A stretch of 64,000 bases of DNA from Actinobacillus lignieresii (GTDB lineage Bacteria > Pseudomonadota > Gammaproteobacteria > Enterobacterales > Pasteurellaceae), in the NCBI RefSeq assembly GCF_900444945.1, contig NZ_UFRM01000001.1, positions 1,758,501 to 1,822,500 on the forward strand, read 5' to 3'. Positions 10,061-19,892 of the stretch are shown in pieces. The notes under the pieces were generated by a model, which was not told the origin of the DNA, did not search any database, and was given only the letters and a program-made list of their open reading frames with translations. Each line of letters starts with the position of its first letter. Within the stretch, counting starts at the first letter, position 1. Position numbers and translations under genes: made by a program.

Positions 10061-11011
10061 TTATAACCAACCACGTTCTTTATAATATTTGGCTGCGCCT
10101 GAATGGAGCGGAGCAGATAACGCATTTTTGACCATTTCCGCTTCGGATAAATGAGCAAATGCCGGATGTGATTTTTTGAAACGATCAAAATTTTCAAAGA
10201 CCGCTTTCACAACTTGATAAACATGTTCTTCACTCACGTCGCTTGAAGTCACTAAAGTTGCATAAACCCCGAAAGAATCGACCGCTTGTTCGACATTTTT
10301 ATAAACTTTAGCCGGAATTGTCGCTTTTGCGTAATAGCCTTGCTCCGCCACTAATTTACCGACCACTTCATCAGCCACCGGAATCAAGCGAATATCGCAA
10401 CTGTTGGCAGTTTCTTTGAGTGCGGCATTCGGGTGACCGACATTATAACTAATCGCATCAACATCTTTCTCGCACAACGCTTTGCCCATTTCCGCCGGCG
10501 TAAGTTTTAACGCTTCTTTGAAATTCGCCTCCGTCCAACCTTTGGTTTTTAGTAACACGTTCATTGTCGCTTGCGTACCGGAGCCGTCCACGCCGACATT
10601 GACTTTTTTACCTTGTAAATCATCGACCGATTGAATAGCGGAATCATTGCGTACTACTAAGGTAAACGGCTCGGGATAAATCGAGAAAATCGCACGTAGT
10701 TTGTCGTTCTTTTTGCCTTCAAACGAACTCGTACCGTGGTAAGCGTGATATTGCCAGTCGGATTGTACAATCCCCATATCTAACTGACCGTTGGCAATTT
10801 TATTCAGATTATCAACCGAGGCATCGCTGGCAAGCGGTTTACAAGCAGTGTGATTTTCACTGCGATTGACAAATTGGCAAATCGCATTGCCGGTCACAAA
10901 ATAAAGTCCGCTGTCACTACCGGTACCTAATTTTAGCGGTGTCGGTTCGGCTTGAACGATACCGGCGAGTAACAGACCGCTCAAAAGGGAAAGTTTATAA
11001 GATATTTTCAT
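10061..11011 (-). CDS. TAXI-family TRAP transporter substrate-binding protein
   Basis: A 316-residue periplasmic receptor when started at the ATG at 11011, which has a strong GAGGGG site and opens a signal peptide (MKISYKLSLLSGLLLAGIVQA); the longer frame to 11122 has no support. The mature part carries the TAXI family opening KLGTGSDSGLYFVTGNAIC and repeated Venus-flytrap features (KVNVGVDGSGTQATMN). TAXI receptors feed fused TRAP permeases (DctQM) that import dicarboxylates or amino acids. No TRAP permease lies beside it, so its partner must be elsewhere. Divergent from yigZ. Confidence 0.85.
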   Translation of the reverse strand: MKISYKLSLLSGLLLAGIVQAEPTPLKLGTGSDSGLYFVTGNAICQFVNRSENHTACKPLASDASVDNLNKIANGQLDMGIVQSDWQYHAYHGTSSFEGKKNDKLRAIFSIYPEPFTLVVRNDSAIQSVDDLQGKKVNVGVDGSGTQATMNVLLKTKGWTEANFKEALKLTPAEMGKALCEKDVDAISYNVGHPNAALKETANSCDIRLIPVADEVVGKLVAEQGYYAKATIPAKVYKNVEQAVDSFGVYATLVTSSDVSEEHVYQVVKAVFENFDRFKKSHPAFAHLSEAEMVKNALSAPLHSGAAKYYKERGWL

Positions 11012-11174
11012 AGAGAACCCCTCAAAATAACATTGTGTTTGCGCTTTGAAGATATACTTTTTCGTACAATATATGCAACTTTTTTCTACATTTTTTATAA
11101 ACAAGCGGTCTATTTTCGCCAAATTTTTGCAAATTCGGGTATCATCATCAATTTACGTAGCATTCGGCGAAGTT

Positions 11175-11801
11175 ATGGAATATTTTATCCCGCAAGAAAC
11201 CGTCATTTTTGAAGAAGAAATTAAGAAAAGCCGCTTTATTACCTATCTTTGCCACACGGACGGGATGGAACAGGCAAAAACCTTTTGGGCTGAAATCAAA
11301 GCATTACATCCGCACGCACGCCACTGGTGCTGGGCGACGGTTGCCGGCACGCCGACCGATTCGCAACAATACGGTTTCTCGGATGACGGCGAGCCGTCGG
11401 GAACCGCCGGTAAACCGATGTTAAATTATTTACTCGGTTCGGAATTAGGAGAAATTACCGCTGTTGTCGTGCGTTATTACGGCGGTATTCTGTTAGGTAC
11501 GGGAGGTTTGGTCAAAGCCTACGGCGGCGGCGTACAACAAGCCTTGCTACAAGTTGAGAAACAACGTAAGGTATTACGCCAAAATTACCGTCTTGTGTGT
11601 GAATACGATCAATTTAATACGTTGCAACATTTAATCGCCGAACACGATATTGTGTTGCTCGAACAGCAATTTAGCGAAAAAATTCACTTAACTTTAGCAG
11701 TCAATCCGAACGAACTTGAACGCTTTAGCCAACAAATCACTCAACGTTTTGCCGGAAAACTTGTTCTAATCGATGCCAAAAACCTTGCGAATCATTCATA
11801 A
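11175..11801 (+). CDS. yigZ: YigZ/IMPACT family protein
   Basis: A 208-residue UPF0029/IMPACT family protein when started at 11175 (MEYFIPQ); the longer upstream frame has no family similarity. The N-terminal domain carries HARHWCWATV, FSDDGEPSGTAGKPM and VVRYYGGILLGTGGL, all family signatures; a small C-terminal DUF1949-like domain follows. Function is poorly defined. The order yigZ-trkH-hemG is the same as in E. coli. Confidence 0.92.
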   Translation: MEYFIPQETVIFEEEIKKSRFITYLCHTDGMEQAKTFWAEIKALHPHARHWCWATVAGTPTDSQQYGFSDDGEPSGTAGKPMLNYLLGSELGEITAVVVRYYGGILLGTGGLVKAYGGGVQQALLQVEKQRKVLRQNYRLVCEYDQFNTLQHLIAEHDIVLLEQQFSEKIHLTLAVNPNELERFSQQITQRFAGKLVLIDAKNLANHS

Positions 11802-11881
11802 CAAGCGACTTTTTTGCTAAAATCTCACGAAATTTAACCGCTTACTCTCGGGCAAAAGAACCCGATTCATTTGAGGTCTTT

Positions 11882-13360
11882 GTGCAATTCTTATCAATTC
11901 TTCGTATTGTCGGCATTCTCATTATGAGCTTTTCATTTACGATGCTCTTACCTGCCTTTGTCGCCCTGATTTACGGTGACGGCGGCGGACGGGAATTCCT
12001 ACAATCGTTTTTACTGACGTTTAGCGTCGGGACCCTACTCTGGTGGTTTAGCCGTAACCAAAAAAATGAACTGCGCTCGCGAGAAGGCTTTTTAATCGTG
12101 GTACTGTTCTGGGTGGTATTAGGTTCGCTCGGGGCGGTGCCGTTTATTATTTTAGAACATCCCGATCTGAATTTTAGCGAATCGATTTTCGAATCTTTTT
12201 CCGGGCTGACCACAACCGGTGCGACCGTGATTACCGGTTTAGACGATTTGCCGAAAGCGATTCTTTTTTACCGCCAATTTTTACAATGGCTGGGCGGTAT
12301 GGGGATCATCGTATTGGCGATTGCGATTATTCCGCTTATCGGTTTAGGCAAACTCTACCGTGCGGAAATGCCCGGGCCGTTAAAAGATCAAAAAATGCGC
12401 CCTCGTATCGCCGAAATCTCGAAATTACTTTGGCAAATTTACCTTAGCTTAACCGTTTTATGCGCACTTGCGTTTAAAATTGCGGGAATGAGTTGGTTTG
12501 ATGCGATTTGTCACAGTTTCGCTACTATTTCGATTGGCGGATTCTCTACGCACGACGCTAGTATCGGTTATTTTGACAGCATTGTTATCAATAGCATTAC
12601 TGCGGTATTTTTACTGATTTCATCGATTAACTTCGGCTTACATTTTGCGTTAATCGACCAGCTCAAAGACAAAAACAACAAACAAACCGGTAATATTTTT
12701 AAACGACTTTATTGGAAAGACCATGAGTTTCGTTCGTTCGCCGTGATTCAATTAAGTCTGTTTTTAATTTGTTTTGCCATTTTAAGCGTTTATAACTATT
12801 TCGATAATGCCGAGATTACCTTCCAGCATGCGTTGTTCCAATCGGTATCGATTTCAACCACCGCCGGTTTTACTACGAATGATTTCAGCCAATGGCCGTC
12901 GTTTTTACCGATATTATTGGTAATGGCGTCGTTTATCGGCGGCTGTGCCGGCTCTACCGGCGGCGGATTAAAAGTAATCCGAGTCATGTTACTCTATTTA
13001 CAAGCCAACCGAGAAATTCACCGCTTCGTCCATCCTAATTCGGTGAAACCGATTAAACTCGGTGCGCATATTTTTTCGGAACGTATTGAGGAAGGCATTT
13101 GGGCTTTCTTCTCCGCCTATATTTTTGTATTCGTGATGTGTTGGTTCGGGACAATTGCTTTCGGTATGGAAACGTTTGACGCCTTTAATGCGGTGGTTGC
13201 ATCACTGAACAATCTCGGCCCTGCCTTAGGTAACGTCAGCAGTAACTTTACCCAAGTGCCGGACGGTGCCAAATGGGTACTCACTATCGCGATGGTATGC
13301 GGGCGTTTAGAAGTGTTTACTCTCTTAGTTATTTTAAGTCCGGTATTCTGGAAAGATTAA
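11882..13360 (+). CDS. trkH: Trk potassium uptake membrane subunit
   Basis: A 492-residue multi-spanning protein of the TrkH/KtrB superfamily that conducts K+ with the regulator TrkA. The start is a GTG with GAGG six bases upstream. Pore-loop filter sequences are visible: FSGLTTTGATV, FATISIGGFSTHD, STTAGFTTNDFS and LNNLGPALGN. GGCAGSTGGGLKV is also characteristic. It precedes hemG by a short gap as in E. coli. Confidence 0.95.
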   Translation: MQFLSILRIVGILIMSFSFTMLLPAFVALIYGDGGGREFLQSFLLTFSVGTLLWWFSRNQKNELRSREGFLIVVLFWVVLGSLGAVPFIILEHPDLNFSESIFESFSGLTTTGATVITGLDDLPKAILFYRQFLQWLGGMGIIVLAIAIIPLIGLGKLYRAEMPGPLKDQKMRPRIAEISKLLWQIYLSLTVLCALAFKIAGMSWFDAICHSFATISIGGFSTHDASIGYFDSIVINSITAVFLLISSINFGLHFALIDQLKDKNNKQTGNIFKRLYWKDHEFRSFAVIQLSLFLICFAILSVYNYFDNAEITFQHALFQSVSISTTAGFTTNDFSQWPSFLPILLVMASFIGGCAGSTGGGLKVIRVMLLYLQANREIHRFVHPNSVKPIKLGAHIFSERIEEGIWAFFSAYIFVFVMCWFGTIAFGMETFDAFNAVVASLNNLGPALGNVSSNFTQVPDGAKWVLTIAMVCGRLEVFTLLVILSPVFWKD

Positions 13361-13374
13361 TATGGAATAAATCA

Positions 13375-13902
13375 ATGAAAACTCTCATTCTCTATTTTAC
13401 GACCGACGGTCAAACCAAGCGTATTGCGGAAAAAATAGCGCAAGAAATCACCCACGAAACGGAACTGCTTTCTCTACAAACGCAAGCGGTCGATTTTGCC
13501 GAAAAATTGGCAAACGCCGATCAAATTGTCCTCGGTGCCTCAATTCGTTACGGGCATTTTAATGACTTGGTCTATCAGTTTATCGAACGACATCATCAAG
13601 TGTTAAATCAAAAACCTTCCGCATTTTTTAGCGTAAATCTAACCGCTCGCAAAGAGAATCGAAAAACGCCGGAAACCAATGTTTATACGCGTAAATTTCT
13701 CGCTAAAATCAAATGGCGACCGACTCAGGTGGAGGTAATTGCCGGCGCACTGCTTTACCCTCGTTACACTTTATTGGATCGTCTTTGTATTCAACTTATT
13801 ATGAAACTGACCAAAGGTGAAACGGATGCGAGTAAAGAATACGAATACACCGACTGGCAACAAGTCAGCCGACTTGGTCAAAGATTAAACAAAATAGAGT
13901 AA
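13375..13902 (+). CDS. hemG: Menaquinone-dependent protoporphyrinogen oxidase
   Basis: A 175-residue flavodoxin-like protein that oxidises protoporphyrinogen IX in haem synthesis. It starts at the ATG at 13375 (MKTLILYFTTDGQTKRIAEK), the FMN phosphate loop being TTDGQTK; the frame upstream overlaps trkH and is not used. The long insert characteristic of HemG compared with flavodoxin includes SVNLTARKENRKTPETN. The gene starts 14 bases after trkH. Confidence 0.93.
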   Translation: MKTLILYFTTDGQTKRIAEKIAQEITHETELLSLQTQAVDFAEKLANADQIVLGASIRYGHFNDLVYQFIERHHQVLNQKPSAFFSVNLTARKENRKTPETNVYTRKFLAKIKWRPTQVEVIAGALLYPRYTLLDRLCIQLIMKLTKGETDASKEYEYTDWQQVSRLGQRLNKIE

Positions 13903-14006
13903 GTGTAAATTTAGTTAAAAGTGTTAATAGGATATTACCGTTTGTTTTATAATCGCCCACTTAATGCCCAATAGTGGGTATGAATTTCAATGAAAAAGGA
14001 AAAGCA

Positions 14007-14396
14007 ATGAGCATTTTAAAAGAGTTCCGTGAATTTGCGGTAAAAGGCAATGTAGTAGATATGGCTGTCGGTGTGATCATCGGCGGTGCATTCGGTAAAA
14101 TCGTCTCTTCATTAGTTAGCGATGTAGTAATGCCGCCTATCGGTTGGTTAATCGGCGGGGTAGATTTTAAAGATCTCGCAATCGAAATCGCACCGGCAAA
14201 AGAAGGTGCCGAAGCGGTAATGTTAAAATACGGTGCGTTTATTCAAAACGTATTTGATTTCTTAATTATCGCTATCGCCGTATTCGGTATGGTAAAAGTA
14301 ATCAACAAAATTAAAAAACCGGCGGAAGCCGCACCGGCTGAACCGACAGCGGAAGAAAAATTATTAACTGAAATTCGTGATTTATTGAAAAAATAA
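14007..14396 (+). CDS. mscL: Large-conductance mechanosensitive channel
   Basis: A 129-residue MscL. I use the ATG at 14007, preceded by an AAAGGA site; 11 further in-frame residues upstream are not family sequence. [20 protein letters not shown] is the conserved TM1 entry with the gate region, TM2 is [19 protein letters not shown], and the C-terminal helix ends [10 protein letters not shown]. It protects against hypo-osmotic shock. It stands alone with its own terminator. Confidence 0.97.
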   Translation: MSILKEFREFAVKGNVVDMAVGVIIGGAFGKIVSSLVSDVVMPPIGWLIGGVDFKDLAIEIAPAKEGAEAVMLKYGAFIQNVFDFLIIAIAVFGMVKVINKIKKPAEAAPAEPTAEEKLLTEIRDLLKK

Positions 14397-14443
14397 TCCG
14401 AATAAAAAAGAGGGAGCGAAAGCTCGCCTTACCTAAGGAAAAT

Positions 14444-14469
14444 AAATGGCGAGCTTATGCTCGCCATTT
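14444..14469 (+). terminator. Terminator between mscL and lipA
   Basis: AAATGGCGAGC (14444-14454) and GCTCGCCATTT (14459-14469) form an 11-bp perfect stem with a TTAT loop. It lies after mscL and before the lipA stop, so it could serve both strands. Confidence 0.8.
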
Positions 14470-14525
14470 TGCTATCAACTTATACGAAAAGAGAAAGCGG
14501 TCTGCTTTCTCTTTATTTTCGCAAA

Positions 14526-15518
14526 TTATTTGACTAACTCGCCTTTCGCTTGTAAATCTGCATGATATGAAGAACGAACGAACGGGCCGCAAGCAGCGTG
14601 TTCGAAGCCCATTTTTTCCGCTTCACTACGGAACATATCAAATTCTTCCGGCGGTACATAACGTTCCACTTTTAAATGGTGACGGCTAGGTTGTAAATAT
14701 TGACCGATCGTCAGCATGGTTACGCCGTGGTCGCGTAAGTCTTGCATCACTTCTAAAATTTCTTCGTTCGTTTCGCCAAGCCCTACCATTAAACCCGATT
14801 TGGTCGGAATATTAGGAAATTCTTGTTTGAAGATTTTAAGCAATTCAAGCGACCATTTGTAGTCCGCACCCGGGCGTACTTCACGGTATAAACGCGGCAC
14901 GTTCTCAAGATTGTGGTTGAATACGTCCGGCGGATTTTGTTTTAAAATTTCTACCGCTTGTTCTACACGACCACGGAAATCCGGCACTAGAATCTCCACT
15001 TTACATTCCGGATTCAAGGCTTTGATTTCACGTACTGTCGCCGCAAAGTGCGCCGCTCCGCGGTCAGCCAAATCGTCACGATCCACCGAAGTGATTACCA
15101 CATATTTTAGTTTCATATCTTGTACGGTTTCCGCCACTTTACGCGGTTCTTCCGGATCTAGCGGTAGCGGTTTACCGTGTGCAACATCACAGAACGGGCA
15201 ACGACGAGTACAAATTGCGCCCATAATCATAAAGGTTGCCGTACCGTGGTTAAAACATTCGTGTAAGTTCGGGCAAGACGCTTCTTCACATACCGAGTGT
15301 AAGCCGTGGCGACGCATACCGTGTTTGATACTGTCGATTTTCGCCGAAGCCGCCGGTAATTTAATTTTCATCCAACTCGGTTTCGGTAATAGCTCTTGAT
15401 CGGGGTCGATATTACGTACTTGAATTACCGATGTTTTGGCAGCATCGCGATATTTCACGCCACGCTCCATTTTAAACGCTTCCATTTTTTTAGGCTTAGT
15501 ACCTGTCGCAGTTGTCAT
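14526..15518 (-). CDS. lipA: Lipoyl synthase
   Basis: A 330-residue radical SAM enzyme that inserts two sulfurs into protein-bound octanoate. The auxiliary cluster ligands are in [12 protein letters not shown] and the radical SAM cluster motif is CTRRCPFC (CxxxCxxC). The C-terminal RSSYHAD contains the conserved Ser ligand. It is the last gene of the dacA-ybeD-lipB-lipA series, with a 111-base gap after lipB. Confidence 0.97.
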   Translation of the reverse strand: MTTATGTKPKKMEAFKMERGVKYRDAAKTSVIQVRNIDPDQELLPKPSWMKIKLPAASAKIDSIKHGMRRHGLHSVCEEASCPNLHECFNHGTATFMIMGAICTRRCPFCDVAHGKPLPLDPEEPRKVAETVQDMKLKYVVITSVDRDDLADRGAAHFAATVREIKALNPECKVEILVPDFRGRVEQAVEILKQNPPDVFNHNLENVPRLYREVRPGADYKWSLELLKIFKQEFPNIPTKSGLMVGLGETNEEILEVMQDLRDHGVTMLTIGQYLQPSRHHLKVERYVPPEEFDMFRSEAEKMGFEHAACGPFVRSSYHADLQAKGELVK

Positions 15519-15549
15519 TAAGTTCTATCCTTCTCTATGCAATGTTAAA

Positions 15550-15569
15550 GGGCGGAGATAACCCCGCCC
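15550..15569. other. GC-rich hairpin between lipB and lipA
   Basis: GGGCGG at 15550-15555 can pair with CCGCCC at 15564-15569 in an otherwise AT-rich gap. No T-run follows on the minus strand, so it is more likely a processing or stability element than a terminator. Confidence 0.4.
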
Positions 15570-15629
15570 CGACACACAGATATTATAATTCTGATGATTT
15601 GCTCTTAACGGGCAAATATTGACTACACA

Positions 15630-16286
15630 TTATTTGTTAATAATTTGTTGTGCATTATACCCTAAAATGTTGTAAAAGTGCGCAACCAATTTAGGGGAAA
15701 CTAAATCGCATTGAGCTTCCGATTCGGCAATATAATCTTTTAATTGGGTCATTTCTAATCCGGCATAACCGCACGGATTAATATTTCTAAACGGCGTTAA
15801 ATCCATATTCACATTAAACGCCAAACCGTGAAACGAACGCCCTTGACGAATACGCAACCCTAACGAACAGATTTTCTTACCGTTAATATACACGCCCGGC
15901 GCATCCGGCTTCGGATAACCCTCAATCCCATAATCCGCTAAAGTTTTTACTACGCACTGCTCCAAAGCGGTTACCAAATCTCGTACCGAAACGTCTTTGC
16001 CTTGTGCTTTTAAACGCTTAATATCAATCAACACATACATGACCTGCTGACCTTCGCCGTGGTAGGTAATTTGCCCGCCGCGATCGGTTTGCACCACAGG
16101 AATATTGGTCGGATTGAGTAAATGTTCCGGCTTACCGGCAGAACCTTGAGTAAATACCGAGGGATGCTGTACCAACCAAATTTCATCCGCAGTATTTTCA
16201 TTACGATTATCGGTAAAATCTTGCATTTGATGCCAGATTTCTTCATAAGGCTGCACACCAAGTTGGCGAACAATAAGTTGATTCAT
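15630..16286 (-). CDS. lipB: Octanoyl-[ACP]:protein N-octanoyltransferase
   Basis: A 218-residue LipB that moves octanoate from ACP to lipoyl domains. [12 protein letters not shown] is the substrate-site loop, KKICSLGLR carries the catalytic Lys, and [12 protein letters not shown] holds the catalytic Cys. It is followed by lipA and preceded by ybeD by 31 bases. Confidence 0.97.
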   Translation of the reverse strand: MNQLIVRQLGVQPYEEIWHQMQDFTDNRNENTADEIWLVQHPSVFTQGSAGKPEHLLNPTNIPVVQTDRGGQITYHGEGQQVMYVLIDIKRLKAQGKDVSVRDLVTALEQCVVKTLADYGIEGYPKPDAPGVYINGKKICSLGLRIRQGRSFHGLAFNVNMDLTPFRNINPCGYAGLEMTQLKDYIAESEAQCDLVSPKLVAHFYNILGYNAQQIINK

Positions 16287-16317
16287 CAGATTATCTCCGT
16301 TCGGAATGAGTGACTTA

Positions 16318-16617
16318 TTATAAGACCATTCTCACGCCTGAAATTTTAGCAAGCTCGACATAAAGCGTTTCGACTTGGTCGATATGCTCGGCAATAATGT
16401 CGATGGAAACCGAATTATAAGTGCCTTTTGAGCTACGTTGTTGGCGCGGGTTATAATCGCCTTTCGCATGAATTTGCGTGATTGCCACCACATCATCCAC
16501 TAAATCTTCACGATGCGTACCCACCACTTTAAAAGTGAATGAACACGGAAATTCTAATAAATCTTTTAATTTTGCCTGTGGTAAGTCTTGTAGGTTTACT
16601 GTTCTTGATTGGGTCAT
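16318..16617 (-). CDS. ybeD: YbeD family (DUF493/UPF0250) protein
   Basis: A 99-residue small protein with the family opening [17 protein letters not shown] and an ACT-like beta-alpha pattern. It sits between dacA and lipB exactly as in E. coli. Its biochemical role is not established; context links it to lipoate genes. Confidence 0.93.
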   Translation of the reverse strand: MTQSRTVNLQDLPQAKLKDLLEFPCSFTFKVVGTHREDLVDDVVAITQIHAKGDYNPRQQRSSKGTYNSVSIDIIAEHIDQVETLYVELAKISGVRMVL

Positions 16618-16652
16618 ATTTATATCCTTTTCTCTTTTATACTATTAAGACT

Positions 16653-16695
16653 AAGCGGTATGATCTTGCAAGAACTTTGCGAAATCATACCGCTT
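16653..16695 (-). terminator. Hairpin between dacA and ybeD
   Basis: AAGCGGTATGAT (16653-16664) and ATCATACCGCTT (16684-16695) form a 12-bp perfect stem from two opposed uptake-like cores. On the minus strand it lies after the dacA stop and before ybeD, with a moderately T-rich sequence after it. Confidence 0.55.
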
Positions 16696-16750
16696 GTATA
16701 TTACTCGTCCAAATATGGGGACGATTTTAAACATTACAAGTTAGCCGAGA

Positions 16751-17929
16751 TTAGTCAAATAAACTCTTAACGGTTAATACCACCCAATCCCATGCTTTAC
16801 CGAAAATACCCGCTTCAGGTACGTCTTGTAACACTTGCAGATCGCTGCTTGCAACATCTTTACCGTCCAATTGGTAAATCACTTTACCGATAACCTGACC
16901 TTTCGCTAAAGGCGCTTCAAGGTTTTTACGTTCCAACTCGTAACGAGCTTTTAATTCGGACGCCTTACCTTTCGGTACGGTCACAAAGCTGTCTTGAATT
17001 GAACCGAGTTGGACTTTATCCGCTTCGCCGTAGTAAACGCTCTGTTCGGAAACCGCTTGTCCCGCTTGTAACGATTTTACCGTTTCAAAGTTTGCAAAAC
17101 CCCATTGCAGGAGTTTTTTACTTTCGACTTCACGGCCTTTATACGTCGGTACGCCCATTACCACCGAAATTAAACGGGTGTTGTTATTCGTTGCGGATGC
17201 GACTAAATTATAACCGGCTTGGCTAGTGTGACCGGTCTTCATACCGTCCACATTAATCGTTTTATCCCAAAGCAAACCGTTACGGTTCGGCTGTGCTTTT
17301 TTAATGTTGTATTTAAATTCTTTTTCGGCGTAAATTTTATATTCTTCCGGCTGATCGCGAATCACGTGCACACCGATAATCGCCATATCGCGTGCAGATG
17401 AATATTGATTCGGATCATCCAAGCCGTGTACGGTCGTAAAATTGGTATTTTTCAAACCGAATTGCTGACCGAACTTGTTCATTTGGTCGATAAAGGCTTG
17501 TTGCGAGCCGGAAGTATGTTCCGCCAACGCCACCGCCGCATCATTACCCGATACGATAATTAAACCGCGCATTAAATCGGCAACCGAAACCTGCGTGTTT
17601 AAATCCAAGAACATTAATGATGATCCCGGGAATTTTTGCGCCCAAGAGTTCTCGGTAACCGTCACCATATCGCTGTTTTTTACTTTACCTTGTTTAAGGG
17701 CATCGCCCACCACATAACTGGTCATCATTTTGGTCAATGATGCCGGATATTGACGTTGATCCGGATTTAAACTTGCCAATACATTACCCGAATTATAGTC
17801 CATTAAAATATAGGTCTGTGCGTTTAATTGCGGTGCGGAAATACCGAAATCCACATTGGCGTCTGCGGTCGCAAATTGAGAAACGGCTAAAGCGCAAAGG
17901 CTTACGGATTTTAATAACGTTCTTTTCAT
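16751..17929 (-). CDS. dacA: D-alanyl-D-alanine carboxypeptidase (PBP5/6 type)
   Basis: A 392-residue low-molecular-weight penicillin-binding protein. The ATG at 17929 opens a signal peptide (MKRTLLKSVSLCALAVSQFATA); the 15 residues upstream are not needed. Active-site motifs are PASLTKM (SxxK), SGNDAAVAL (SxN) and MKTGHT (KTG). The C-terminal beta domain ends in an amphipathic anchor (WDWVVLTVKSLFD) for the inner-membrane surface. It trims pentapeptide side chains. Confidence 0.95.
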   Translation of the reverse strand: MKRTLLKSVSLCALAVSQFATADANVDFGISAPQLNAQTYILMDYNSGNVLASLNPDQRQYPASLTKMMTSYVVGDALKQGKVKNSDMVTVTENSWAQKFPGSSLMFLDLNTQVSVADLMRGLIIVSGNDAAVALAEHTSGSQQAFIDQMNKFGQQFGLKNTNFTTVHGLDDPNQYSSARDMAIIGVHVIRDQPEEYKIYAEKEFKYNIKKAQPNRNGLLWDKTINVDGMKTGHTSQAGYNLVASATNNNTRLISVVMGVPTYKGREVESKKLLQWGFANFETVKSLQAGQAVSEQSVYYGEADKVQLGSIQDSFVTVPKGKASELKARYELERKNLEAPLAKGQVIGKVIYQLDGKDVASSDLQVLQDVPEAGIFGKAWDWVVLTVKSLFD

Positions 17930-18023
17930 AAAAGCATCCAATTCTTTGGGGAAATAACAGGTGATATAAAGCAAACAAGGGCTTGTTGAAACTCAACAAA
18001 CCCTGATGCGAGATATAAAATAT

Positions 18024-18593
18024 TTAAATATCTTCTTCGCTCGCTACAGAAGTAGCTTTTTTATTTTTATTTAGCACGGCTAATTTCACGTGTGCCGTAC
18101 CGGAACCGTGCATACCCAATTGACGTGCGGCGGCTTTCGATAAGTCCACTACTCGAGCATGCGCATAAGGTCCGCGATCGTTTACGCGAACGACAACCGA
18201 ACGACCATTACGGGTATTGGTTACTTCGACTAAAGTACCGAAAGGTAACGTTTTATGCGCCGCGGTCATTGCCGAATTGCTAAATCTTTCACCGTTTGCG
18301 GTACGGCGTCCGTTAAATTTATCTGCATAGTAACTTGCAACACCAGACTGATAGTGGCTACGAGCAGTATGTTTATGTTGTTCTTTAAGCGATCTTTTTT
18401 TAACTAATGCGATTTTATTCGCTCTCGCTTTCGCTGTTAAAGCAGCGTTTTTTACTGATTTTTTTGCAGTTTTAGCAATAAGATACTTCTTTACTGCGCT
18501 AGGTTTTGCGTTTTTGGTTGCTGCAACAGAATTCAATGATCCGAATGTTAAGAATCCAGCTAACAACAGGGTTACCATTTTACTTAATCGCAT
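18024..18593 (-). CDS. rlpA: RlpA-like septal ring lytic transglycosylase family protein
   Basis: A 189-residue exported protein: signal peptide at residues 1-25, a Lys/Ala-rich linker, then a double-psi beta-barrel from residue ~82 (GVASYYADKFNGRRTANGE, HKTLPFGTLVEVTN, VRVNDRGPY, VDLSKAAARQLGM). The catalytic Glu/Asp positions of RlpA (GE and ND) are present. Unlike E. coli RlpA it has no lipobox Cys and no C-terminal SPOR domain. The place between mrdB and dacA is the E. coli order. Confidence 0.88.
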   Translation of the reverse strand: MRLSKMVTLLLAGFLTFGSLNSVAATKNAKPSAVKKYLIAKTAKKSVKNAALTAKARANKIALVKKRSLKEQHKHTARSHYQSGVASYYADKFNGRRTANGERFSNSAMTAAHKTLPFGTLVEVTNTRNGRSVVVRVNDRGPYAHARVVDLSKAAARQLGMHGSGTAHVKLAVLNKNKKATSVASEEDI

Positions 18594-18767
18594 AAGTTTT
18601 CCTCATTTAGATATCGTACTGTGTAACGATGTGTTTTGCCCACAAAACAGGATTGTCTTGTGGTGGCTGTTAATCTTTCTTTTGATAGATAACTGCTCTT
18701 GTATGTGCTTTTTGATACCGCAAAAAAGCAAAAGTTCAAGCCCTATATTCAGCCTGTAGAGCCTGAC

Positions 18768-19892
18768 TTAAAGTTTACTATACGGGTTGTTACCGCTGAT
18801 ACGCTTACGATGCACATAAGCGGACATCATCAACCCGAAGGCCGCCATTAGAGTCACATAAGAGGTCCCCCCATAGCTAAACAACGGTAAGGGTACACCA
18901 ACTACGGGTAAAATACCACTCACCATACCAATGTTTACAAAAACATAAAAAAAGAAAAGTAGAGAAGTACCGCCTGAAATCAAACGTCCGAAGGCGGAAT
19001 CGCTCTTAGCGCCGATTACCAATCCTCTGGCGATAATAAACAAATAAATCGCCAATAGGATTAAAATCCCGATCATACCGTGTTCTTCGCCCAGTACGGC
19101 AAAAATAAAATCGGTATGCGGCTCGGGTAAAAATTCCAGCTGCGATTGCGTGCCTTCCATCCAACCTTTACCGTTAATTCCGCCGGAACCGATGGCAATT
19201 TTCGATTGAATAATATGATAGCCGGCACCCAACGGGTCTTTTTCCGGATCGATTAAGGTCATTACACGGGTTTTCTGATAGTCGTGCATTAAGAAAAACC
19301 ACATAATCGGAATAAAACCGGCTAAGAAAACCACACCGGCACTAATTAATTTCCAACTTAATCCGGCTAAAAACAGCACGAAAATACCGGCGGCACAGAC
19401 TAAAATCGACGTACCTAAGTCCGGTTGCGCCGCCACTAATAAAGTCGGCACAATAATGATTCCCAACGCAATAAAGGTATCTTTCAAGCTTGGCGGTAAC
19501 GCTCGTTTTGCCAAATAAGTCGCTACCATCAGCGGCACGGAAAGTTTGGCGATTTCCGACGGCTGAAATCGTACAAAACCTAAATTTAACCAACGTTGCG
19601 CACCTTTACTGGTTTCACCGATTAAATCCACCAAAATCAGCATGACAATACAAACGAGGTAGAGATAAGGCGAAATTCGTTCATAAAAACGAGGCGGAAT
19701 CATTGCCATAAAAAGCATTAAACCCAAGCCGAGCGAAACTTGAATAATACGGTTGGTAAACATTTTTTCACTCGCACCGCTGGCACTATACAGCACAATC
19801 AAACCGTAACCGGTAATCGCCAACAAGCCTAGCAACAGCCATACGTCAAGGGAAAAAATCTTCCAAAAAAATTTTCTGATTCCGCTACTCAT
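18768..19892 (-). CDS. mrdB: Peptidoglycan glycosyltransferase RodA
   Basis: A 374-residue SEDS-family protein with ~10 membrane segments. I use the ATG at 19892 (MSSGIRKFF), which has GAGGGA upstream and overlaps the mrdA stop by 8 bases; the longer version would use a TTG. Family marks include [30 protein letters not shown] and [18 protein letters not shown]. It polymerises glycan strands with PBP2 in the elongasome. Confidence 0.95.
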   Translation of the reverse strand: MSSGIRKFFWKIFSLDVWLLLGLLAITGYGLIVLYSASGASEKMFTNRIIQVSLGLGLMLFMAMIPPRFYERISPYLYLVCIVMLILVDLIGETSKGAQRWLNLGFVRFQPSEIAKLSVPLMVATYLAKRALPPSLKDTFIALGIIIVPTLLVAAQPDLGTSILVCAAGIFVLFLAGLSWKLISAGVVFLAGFIPIMWFFLMHDYQKTRVMTLIDPEKDPLGAGYHIIQSKIAIGSGGINGKGWMEGTQSQLEFLPEPHTDFIFAVLGEEHGMIGILILLAIYLFIIARGLVIGAKSDSAFGRLISGGTSLLFFFYVFVNIGMVSGILPVVGVPLPLFSYGGTSYVTLMAAFGLMMSAYVHRKRISGNNPYSKL

